From: Minisyncoccota bacterium
GTDB taxonomy: Bacteria > Verrucomicrobiota > Lentisphaeria > Oligosphaerales > MVZH01
Direction of reading: 5' to 3'
Length of the DNA: 5,289 nt
NCBI GenBank assembly: GCA_021734725.1
Contig: JAIPIM010000285.1
Location: forward strand, 1 to 5,289
In this document: one piece after another, positions 1 to 4,024 of the stretch
Position numbering within the stretch: position 1 is the stretch's first letter
Layout: every line of letters begins with the position of its first letter
Translations under genes and position numbers: made by a program
The notes under the pieces: model-generated
What the model was told of the DNA's origin: nothing
Database searches by the model: none
Seen by the model: the letters and a program-made list of their open reading frames with translations, nothing else

Positions 1-2
1 AC

Positions 3-458
3 GAAAAACTGCCGTACTCCGCCGCCACGCGACGGCGTGACATGTTTCTCGACGCATTCTTCATTCTCGCCGACGTGTACGGGTGGCAGCCGCAGGCCTG
101 GGCCGTGCTCCCCAATCATTATCATTTTATTGCGGTCTCCCCGGAGAAAGCCGACACCCTCGGTGAATGGCTCGACCGCCTTCACGCGCTCACGGCCACG
201 GCCTGGAACCGGGAAGACCGTGCCGTCAGACGCAAAGTATGGTATCAGTCCAACAACTCAAAACTGACCCATCAGACGTCTTACCTGGCCGCCTTGAAGT
301 ACGTTCACCGGAACCCCGTGGAGCACGGCCTGGTTGAGGATCCGACCGGGTATAAATGGTGTTCCATGGGCTGGCTGCAAGAACAGGGGTCGGACATCTT
401 GCGTAAAACACTGGAAGGGTTCAAGACTGCCCGGCCTAATGTGTACGACGATTTCTGA
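3..458 (+). CDS. REP-associated-type Y1 tyrosine transposase (RAYT), 5' end cut by window
   Basis: Single-strand DNA transposase of the Y1_Tnp (IS200-like, RAYT) family, which nicks and joins DNA through a tyrosine. The frame is open to the window edge, so the start probably lies upstream; the first internal Met is at 42. Counting from that Met, the HUH motif is LPNHYHFI (His26 and His28), and the conserved C-terminal block is LKYVHRNPVEHGLV, where Tyr87 is in the position of the catalytic Tyr of characterised RAYTs. The usual YxWCS motif and a terminal FKxxRxNVxDDF motif follow. The family normally has another N-terminal beta strand, consistent with truncation by the window rather than decay. 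No stop or frameshift is visible, so the visible part looks functional. A segment that often reads YWDT in relatives, as I recall them, is SNNSK here. REP-like palindromes occur downstream in the same window, which fits a RAYT and its substrate. Confidence is high for the family and moderate for activity. Confidence 0.88.
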   Translation, partial: EKLPYSAATRRRDMFLDAFFILADVYGWQPQAWAVLPNHYHFIAVSPEKADTLGEWLDRLHALTATAWNREDRAVRRKVWYQSNNSKLTHQTSYLAALKYVHRNPVEHGLVEDPTGYKWCSMGWLQEQGSDILRKTLEGFKTARPNVYDDF

Positions 459-684
459 TCCCCGCCAAAAAAAACACACCGCGCATTGTTCACCTCAAAG
501 ACTCGAAGGGCCAGTGTCCTGTAAAGAAACTTCCAGTGCATTGGATTGGCCTATCTTGGGATGTCTGTGTTTCCGGAGTTGATGTAGGAGACATGGATGG
601 AGGCTGCGTTGGTCAGCCGGTCGCCGGGTGGAACCACCTCTCACATTCATTGCCACTTGACCACAAACAGTAGCACGGGGCGTC
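459..684. other. Non-coding spacer after the transposase
   Basis: No convincing gene is seen. Positions 489-508 carry a 20-bp motif starting ttcacctc that recurs with two changes just after the permease stop at 4889-4908. A small perfect dyad, ggtgg-aa-ccacc, lies at 627-638. Open frames here overlap in several frames and have no recognisable protein features. Confidence 0.5.
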
Positions 685-761
685 CCGCACCGTGAGCCAT
701 GTCGGCTGGGGACCATCCGAGCCACTTCAGGCCTCCCCATGACAGAGAATGCAACAGCCCT
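685..761 (-). repeat. Dispersed REP-like repeat, copy 1
   Basis: This 77-bp segment matches 2031-2107 with 8 mismatches (about 90% identity). Its core is an imperfect hairpin: tcggctgg (702-709), a 3-nt loop gga, and ccatccga (713-720). There is one internal mismatch, C706 against T716. On the minus strand the foot is GTGG (complement of 722-725), close to the GTAG foot of the tandem REP units at 3535-3660. The copy lies 226 bp downstream of the transposase stop, where a RAYT-flanking REP is expected. Confidence 0.75.
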
Positions 762-775
762 GTCGAAGGGCTTTT
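756..775 (+). terminator. Possible rho-independent terminator
   Basis: Stem AGCCCT/AGGGCT with loop GTCGA, running into TTTT. The left arm is the end of the REP-like copy 1. It would stop plus-strand transcription from the transposase before it enters the convergent minus-strand gene. The stem is only 6 bp and the T tract is short, so it is weak. The minus strand has no T tract after the stem. Confidence 0.35.
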
Positions 776-789
776 AAATGTCGCGCTTC

Positions 790-1761
790 TTAGCGACCGC
801 GCCACAGGCGGGCAAGCCCTCCATAGGCGGGCAAGCCCTCCACAGGCGGGCAGGCGTTGAGGCTTGGAGGTGAATAAAACAAGCCGCGCAGCAATCCCGG
901 GACAAGCCCGAGCAGGACAAGCACCACGCTCGACGGCTCCGGCGAGTTTTGAAGCTCCAACCCCGTCGTCCCGGTAAGCCAGTCGCTGTAGTCCGATAGA
1001 TCGACGAAATAGGTGGAGTCGTCTCTGTAAACTGAGGCTCGTTCATATCCGCCAATGTTGTATATACTTAAGCTATACACCACCCCCGCCAGCCCCCAGC
1101 CGCCGCCGGGGGTCTCCACAAAGAACGGCGACCCCTGATCGTTCTCCGTCGCCGCACCGTACCCATAACTCCGCGCAAACGCCGTGGCGAATGAGTCGGT
1201 ATCCCCCTGCTCGTTGTGCATGACAAACCGGTCCGTGCTGACCGACTGCCAATTCCAGCGCTTATCGTTATCGCCGTCGATTCTCCAGGGGTACCCGGTT
1301 TCTATCCCGTAATCGTACTCCACCTGACTGGTCTGCACCTTTCCCATACCGATATGCAGCCCTACCATACCCAGTGTGGGTGGCGCCGTGGCCAGCGTGA
1401 CCGGTGGTAGGTCCGCCAGAATCCCGCCCGGACCTAAATCAACCCGAAAAAGCTCCAGATCCGCGTTCGGATTCGGATGCGTCACGTCGATCGAGTAGGT
1501 AACCCCGTCGACCGCAAACGTATCGCCCGCTTCGATACCCAGCTGCTTCACCGTCAGCCCCCAGCCGTCCCCCAGGTAAACGCCGGCATTCGCGCCGTCC
1601 ACCGCGACCGTGCGCTGCCAGGGCATCTCCGCGCCGTCGGGTGCCGTATCGTTCACAGGCGCCGGTGTATCCGGACCGCCGCCCGAGATAACGGCGGCCC
1701 CGGCACCCAGCGTAATTGTCATCCACATTACCCCGGCGTTTCGCGTCATCCATCCCATCAT
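790..1761 (-). CDS. Exported trypsin-fold protein with PEP-CTERM signal, predicted catalytically dead
   Basis: A short signal-like N-terminus (MWMTITLGAGAAVISGG) is followed by a chymotrypsin-like fold. GVYLGDGWGLTVKQLG matches the block normally reading LGNGWVLTAAHV, NADLELFRVD matches the Asp strand, and ENDQGSPFFV followed by GWGLAGVVYS matches the GDSGSP region. The Asp is kept, but the catalytic His position is Gln (codon 1543-1545) and the Ser position is Gln (1135-1137), so proteolysis is not expected. A PEP-CTERM signal begins at PEPSS (940-942) with a hydrophobic stretch. Its usual terminal Arg cluster is reduced to LLRG and followed by about 30 extra residues, 22 of them from the 19-bp repeats. 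Start: Met at 1761 has AAAGG seven bases upstream. Met at 1776 and 1815 are alternatives, but the proposed promoter makes 1815 unlikely. A role as a surface-anchored or secreted binding protein is inference. Confidence 0.8.
   Translation of the reverse strand: MMGWMTRNAGVMWMTITLGAGAAVISGGGPDTPAPVNDTAPDGAEMPWQRTVAVDGANAGVYLGDGWGLTVKQLGIEAGDTFAVDGVTYSIDVTHPNPNADLELFRVDLGPGGILADLPPVTLATAPPTLGMVGLHIGMGKVQTSQVEYDYGIETGYPWRIDGDNDKRWNWQSVSTDRFVMHNEQGDTDSFATAFARSYGYGAATENDQGSPFFVETPGGGWGLAGVVYSLSIYNIGGYERASVYRDDSTYFVDLSDYSDWLTGTTGLELQNSPEPSSVVLVLLGLVPGLLRGLFYSPPSLNACPPVEGLPAYGGLARLWRGR
802..858. repeat. 19-bp tandem repeat, three units, inside the end of the minus-strand gene
   Basis: Units are 802-820, 821-839 and 840-858. 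The first two are nearly identical (ccayaggcgggcaagccct) and the third diverges in its last bases. Each of the first two contains the small palindrome GGGCAAGCCC. Since 19 is not a multiple of 3, the minus-strand gene reads the three units in three different frames, giving CPPVEG, LPAYGG and LARLW in turn, with no stop in any of them. Confidence 0.85.
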
Positions 1762-1817
1762 GCCTGCACCTTTCATATGCTTACGATTTATACACTTTAT
1801 ACAACCTGAAAGCATGT

Positions 1818-1845
1818 ACTATAGAGTGCGCGTCGGAAATTGAAA
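1818..1845 (-). promoter_or_regulatory. Putative sigma70-type promoter of the pseudoprotease gene
   Basis: On the minus strand, TTTCAA (1845-1840) and TATAGT (1823-1818) are separated by 16 bp. Transcription would begin near 1811, about 50 bases before the preferred start at 1761. This also argues against the Met codon at 1815. The match is by eye only. Confidence 0.4.
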
Positions 1846-1875
1846 GCACGAGCGCGACGCAAAACTATTGTTTTC

Positions 1876-1927
1876 GCAATTGGTGTCGCAATTGGTGTCG
1901 CAATTGGTGTCGCAATTGGTGTCGCAA
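1876..1927. repeat. 12-bp tandem repeat, four perfect units plus four bases
   Basis: The unit gcaattggtgtc occurs at 1876-1887, 1888-1899, 1900-1911 and 1912-1923, followed by gcaa. Each unit contains the palindrome CAATTG. The array lies about 30 bp upstream of the proposed -35 of the minus-strand gene, where an activator or UP-type element could sit. The units are identical, implying recent expansion. Confidence 0.95.
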
Positions 1928-1928
1928 C

Positions 1929-2022
1929 CGTCGGAGTTCGCGCTTCAGTGTGTTGTTCTGCCCCGCGGTAAAAACGCGGCATGCTAAAGTTTACCCGCTT
2001 CAGGAGGGGATGAACTCCGACG
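1929..2022. repeat. 94-bp segment bounded by 11-bp perfect inverted repeats
   Basis: cgtcggagttc (1929-1939) is the exact reverse complement of gaactccgacg (2012-2022). Between them is a smaller hairpin, ccgcg (1963-1967 region) with cgcgg across gtaaaaa, and two imperfect copies of cgcttcag near the ends. It has the size and shape of a small non-autonomous element or a structured RNA. No coding capacity is evident. Confidence 0.6.
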
Positions 2023-2030
2023 AGCGCGGT

Positions 2031-2107
2031 CCGCACCGTGCGTCATCTCGGCTGGGGACCATCCGAGCCACTTCAGGTCTCCACATGACCGAGAAGGAAA
2101 CAGCCCT
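2031..2107 (-). repeat. Dispersed REP-like repeat, copy 2
   Basis: Second copy of the 77-bp repeat at 685-761. Hairpin ctcggctgg (2047-2055), loop gga, ccatccgag (2059-2067): nine positions with the same single internal mismatch as the other copies. The outermost C-G pair is intact here but lost in copy 1. The minus-strand foot is GTGG. Confidence 0.75.
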
Positions 2108-2127
2108 CCCTTGCAACTAATGTGCAC

Positions 2128-2155
2128 TTGACACGGTCCAACCAGGCAGTATGTT
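2128..2155 (+). promoter_or_regulatory. Putative strong promoter upstream of the four-helix-bundle gene
   Basis: A consensus -35 TTGACA (2128-2133), a 16-bp spacer, and TATGTT (2150-2155, four of six consensus bases). Transcription would start near 2162, inside the dyad at 2153-2170. The transcript would then cross the hairpin at 2178-2217 and the heptamer array before the gene at 2382. Confidence 0.45.
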
Positions 2156-2170
2156 CAATACAGATTGAAC
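2153..2170. promoter_or_regulatory. Perfect dyad overlapping the -10 and start point, operator-like
   Basis: GTTCAAT and ATTGAAC are perfect inverted 7-bp arms separated by acag. The left arm overlaps the proposed -10 and the right arm spans the expected transcription start, the classic place for a repressor site. It could instead act as a small hairpin. The binding protein is unknown; the GbsR-type regulator at 2947 is only one candidate. Confidence 0.5.
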
Positions 2171-2177
2171 GCTTGTT

Positions 2178-2217
2178 CCCGGTCGTGTGCACGCCCGACA
2201 GTGCATAATCGACCGGG
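2178..2217 (+). other. Strong 40-nt hairpin in the predicted leader
   Basis: The 8-bp stem CCCGGTCG/CGACCGGG leads, after a 2-nt bulge (at), into a 7-bp stem TGTGCAC/GTGCATA containing one G-U pair, closed by an 8-nt loop. All 15 pairs form in sequence order. No T tract follows on either strand, so it is not a standard terminator. It may be a leader RNA structure or a DNA hairpin. Confidence 0.6.
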
Positions 2218-2240
2218 CGGAGCGTGGTTTGGAAGGGGGA

Positions 2241-2359
2241 GGGCTGAGGGCTGAAGGCTGAAAGCTGAAACTTGAAACCTGAAACCTGAAGGCTGAAGGC
2301 TGAAGGCTGAAACTTGAAACCTGAAATATGAAATATGAAATATGAAATATGAAATGTGA
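2241..2359. repeat. Heptamer array, 17 units, RRNNTGA orientation
   Basis: Seventeen uninterrupted 7-bp units run from gggctga to aatgtga. The last four positions of a unit vary little: NTGA always ends the unit and the leading bases are purines. Unit types form runs (aggctga, aacctga, aatatga), suggesting local duplication. Because 7 is not divisible by 3, the TGA in each unit stops all three plus-strand frames within three units. The array ends 22 bp before the four-helix-bundle start. Confidence 0.95.
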
Positions 2360-2381
2360 CGGCGGAAGGACGAAGTAACTT

Positions 2382-2807
2382 ATGTATCCAGCTTTGGAGG
2401 AAGGGTCTGCGGGAAAATTGCAGATGGTTTGTGAGGCAGAAGGACGGTATGATCTCCGATCACGTACCAGGAAGTATGCATCAAATATTGTGCAGCTGTA
2501 TTGCAATCTCCCAAAGGGAAGACGTGAAATTGCTGTAATCGGGGAGCAATTGCTCCGAGCCGGAACCTCAGTCGCAGCCAATTATCGGGAGAGCTGCCGG
2601 TCACGCAGCTGCGCGGAATTCATCTCGAAGATAGAAACCTGTGCCCAGGAAGCTGACGAAAGTGATCTGTGGTTGGATATGCTGAAAAACGATTGCGGCA
2701 TCGAGACAGAGCTGATTGAGTTCCTGCTCAAAGAAACCGATGAACTAATCGCCATCTTCGTAACCATGAGCAAGAACACCAAGAAACGCTCGGACTACAA
2801 GAAATAG
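2382..2807 (+). CDS. Four-helix-bundle protein, S23 / 23S rRNA intervening-sequence family
   Basis: The protein matches the small family (PF05635 / TIGR02436 type) first noticed in rRNA intervening sequences but usually found elsewhere, with no established biochemical function. Family blocks seen in order are YDLRSRTRKYA (helix 1, about residue 23), LPKGRREIAVIGEQLLRAGTSVAANYRESCRSRS (residues 43-78), AEFISKIETCAQEADESDLWLDML (79-102), then ELIEFLLKETDELIAIFVTMSK. At 141 aa it is slightly longer than the usual 115-125; the extra is N-terminal. A start at 2424 (GGGAAA seven to ten bases upstream) would give 127 aa and fit the family better than the one at 2382. No rRNA sequence flanks it, so it is not a true rRNA intervening sequence. 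It is bracketed by heptamer arrays in opposite orientation. Confidence 0.9.
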   Translation: MYPALEEGSAGKLQMVCEAEGRYDLRSRTRKYASNIVQLYCNLPKGRREIAVIGEQLLRAGTSVAANYRESCRSRSCAEFISKIETCAQEADESDLWLDMLKNDCGIETELIEFLLKETDELIAIFVTMSKNTKKRSDYKK

Positions 2808-2814
2808 GCCCGTT

Positions 2815-2947
2815 TCAACTTTCAAGTTTCAGCCCTCAAGTTTCAGGTTTCAAGTTTCATCCTTCAGCCTTCAAGTTTCATCCTTCAGCCTTCAAGTTTC
2901 ATCCTTCAGCCTTCAAGTTTCATCCTTCATCCTTCAGCCTTCAGCCT
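2815..2947. repeat. Heptamer array, 19 units, TCANNYY orientation
   Basis: Nineteen uninterrupted 7-bp units run from tcaactt to tcagcct, the reverse complement of the upstream RRNNTGA consensus. A three-unit block (tcaagtt, tcatcct, tcagcct) repeats, showing higher-order duplication of 21 bp. By its consensus the plus strand cannot contain a stop in any frame, while the minus strand has TGA in every unit. The final base is the first base of the TTG start of the next gene. Confidence 0.95.
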
Positions 2948-3489
2948 TGAAAAACCGCCCTTCCATACCGCAAGTTGCACGTCGCTTCATCGAAGAAGCG
3001 GGGTCCACCACGCAGTCGTTCGGACTCGGTCGCGTGGTCGGGCAGATCTATGCATTTCTGTATTTCAGCCCCGAGCCGAAAGGGCTGGCCGACTTGCAGG
3101 AGGCCCTGGGCATCTCCAAGGGCAGCGCCTCCATGGGCGTGCGCCAGCTCGAGCAGTGGGACGCCGTGCGCAAGGTGTGGATCAAAGGCGACCGGAAAGA
3201 CTATTACGAGGCCAATGACTGGTTCGGTAAAATCCTCAAGCGCGTGCTGTTCGACACCGTGGCCCAGCGCATGTCGTCGTACACCAACCTCCTCGAGGAT
3301 GCCCACGAACAACTCAACGGCGACGACGAGAACCACGAACCCTCCTCCGCCAAGGCTACGGAGGGCAGGCCAAGCACCACGAACCACGAACAGACGTTCC
3401 TGAAAGACCGTGTCGCGCGCCTCCAGACATTCCATGCCAAAGCCAAGAGCGCCTGGGAAAACCCGCTGCTGCAACGACTGTTGAAGTAA
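2947..3489 (+). CDS. GbsR/MarR-family winged-helix transcriptional regulator
   Basis: Predicted dimeric DNA-binding regulator. Winged helix at about residues 26-90: GLGRVVGQIYAFLYF and the GLADLQEALGISKGSASMGV region carrying the recognition helix, then the wing VRKVWIKGDRKDYYEAND. Helices at about 93-124 and 148-178 would form the dimer interface. The GbsR group responds to small molecules in some bacteria (choline in Bacillus); the ligand here is unknown. Start: TTG at 2947 is the only start codon before the conserved domain, and it abuts the heptamer array, so there is no Shine-Dalgarno sequence. The C-terminal half is interrupted by a low-complexity stretch (about residues 127-148) made by a palindromic insert. 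It could regulate the downstream permease or the dyad at 2153, but neither is shown by the sequence. Confidence 0.87.
   Translation: MKNRPSIPQVARRFIEEAGSTTQSFGLGRVVGQIYAFLYFSPEPKGLADLQEALGISKGSASMGVRQLEQWDAVRKVWIKGDRKDYYEANDWFGKILKRVLFDTVAQRMSSYTNLLEDAHEQLNGDDENHEPSSAKATEGRPSTTNHEQTFLKDRVARLQTFHAKAKSAWENPLLQRLLK
3330..3391. repeat. In-frame palindromic insert with 11-bp direct repeats, inside the regulator gene
   Basis: gaaccacgaac occurs at 3330-3340 and 3381-3391, exactly 51 bp apart, so 17 codons are added without a frameshift and the residues NHE are repeated. Between them is a hairpin CCTCCG (3344-3349) / CGGAGG (3359-3364) with ccaaggcta in the loop. The encoded stretch PSSAKATEGRPSTT is polar and falls between two predicted helices. 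It resembles in-protein palindromic elements such as those of Rickettsia in behaviour, not in sequence. Confidence 0.65.
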
Positions 3490-3534
3490 GGTGGCCTCAA
3501 AAATAAGCACGATGCGCAGAAGTCAATCTCGCAG

Positions 3535-3660
3535 AGATTCCAGTAGCGCGGATGGTCCCCCAGCCGCGGGAGATTCCAGTAGTGCGGATGGTCCCCCAGC
3601 CGCGGGAGATTCCAGTAGTGCGGATGGTCCCCCAGCCGCGGGAGATTCCAGTAGCGCGGC
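3535..3660 (+). repeat. REP array: three 36-bp units plus a truncated fourth
   Basis: Units are 3535-3570, 3571-3606 and 3607-3642; 3643-3660 is a partial fourth that diverges after gcgcggc. Each unit has GTAG immediately before an imperfect palindrome, for example cgcggatgg (3547-3555), loop tccc, ccagccgcg (3560-3568), with one conserved A-G mismatch. The units are almost identical, differing at the base after GTAG (c or t, still paired or wobble with g). GTAG plus an imperfect palindrome is the definition of a REP sequence. Confidence 0.85.
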
Positions 3661-3701
3661 AGGCAATAAAGGCCTCCTGCGGTTCGTGTCCGGCTCGCTT
3701 T

Positions 3702-3787
3702 CACAGCACATTGTCGGCCGGAGGACCGTCCGATCTACTCAATACACAGCACATTGTCGGCCGGGGGACCGTCCGACCTACTCAATG
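3702..3787 (-). repeat. REP pair, second subtype, two 43-bp units in opposite orientation
   Basis: Units are 3702-3744 and 3745-3787. Hairpins are gtcggccgg (3713-3721) / ccgtccgat (3726-3734), and the same left arm at 3756-3764 with ccgtccgac (3769-3777). CTAC follows directly (3735-3738 and 3778-3781), which is GTAG on the minus strand. Relative to the 36-bp subtype, the stem changes T-A to C-G and G-C to T-A in paired positions and keeps the same internal mismatch. The flanks (cacagcacattg and ctcaat) are unrelated to those of the first subtype. Confidence 0.82.
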
Positions 3788-3867
3788 CATATCCGGATTG
3801 GGCAATCAACGAAGTACGTAAGCTCGGCCCAACCGTACCGATTTCGACAAGTGAAACGATTAACACC

Positions 3868-3899
3868 GACGCACTGACGAACTGACGCAGCGACGCAAA
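3868..3899. repeat. 8-bp degenerate tandem array, four units
   Basis: gacgcact, gacgaact, gacgcagc and gacgcaaa: consensus GACGMANN. The first of three consecutive short arrays with different periods upstream of the permease gene. Confidence 0.7.
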
Positions 3900-3929
3900 G
3901 TGGACCGCCTCAACGTCGACGGCTCCCAT

Positions 3930-3965
3930 GCCTTCAACGAATTAAACGGATTAAACGACTTCAAC
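3930..3965. repeat. 9-bp degenerate tandem array, four units
   Basis: gccttcaac, gaattaaac, ggattaaac and gacttcaac: consensus GNNTTMAAC, with fixed G, TT and AAC. It follows the 8-bp array by 30 bp and precedes the heptamers by 6 bp. Confidence 0.7.
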
Positions 3966-3971
3966 CGTCTT

Positions 3972-4013
3972 TCAAATTTCATCCTTCATCCTTCACCCTT
4001 CCCCCTTCATCCT
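3972..4013. repeat. Heptamer array, six units, TCANNYY orientation
   Basis: tcaaatt, three of the tcatcct type, tcaccct and a decayed tccccct. This is the same family as the array at 2815-2947, including the tcatcct unit. It ends at a TTG (4013-4015) in frame with the permease, as the other array does at the regulator start. It leaves no Shine-Dalgarno sequence. Confidence 0.85.
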
Positions 4014-4024
4014 TGAGCACTACC

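Noticed and set aside
1716..2120. Open frame with NWCR repeats
   Set aside because: It lies over the promoter region, the 12-bp array (12 is a multiple of 3, so it reads as a peptide repeat) and a REP-like copy; no protein family features are present.
2153..2217. Integron attC-like site from adjacent inverted repeats
   Set aside because: No matching GTTRRRY and RYYYAAC boxes at the ends, no extrahelical-base pattern and no integrase in view.
2117..2581. Minus-strand open frame of 154 aa across the heptamers
   Set aside because: It runs through TCANNYY heptamers, which cannot contain stops on that strand, and overlaps the strongly supported four-helix-bundle gene.
2382..2807. True 23S rRNA intervening sequence
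   Set aside because: The protein belongs to that named family, but no rRNA sequence is recognisable on either side.
3535..3660. CRISPR-like array (36-bp period direct repeats)
   Set aside because: The whole 36-bp unit is repeated with almost no variation, so there are no distinct spacers. The palindrome with GTAG foot fits REP sequences better.
3491..3877. Open frame encoding a repetitive SSADGPPAAGD-type protein
   Set aside because: The repetition comes directly from the REP array and has no domain, start signal or continuation beyond the repeats. The minus-strand frame over the same array is equally an artefact.
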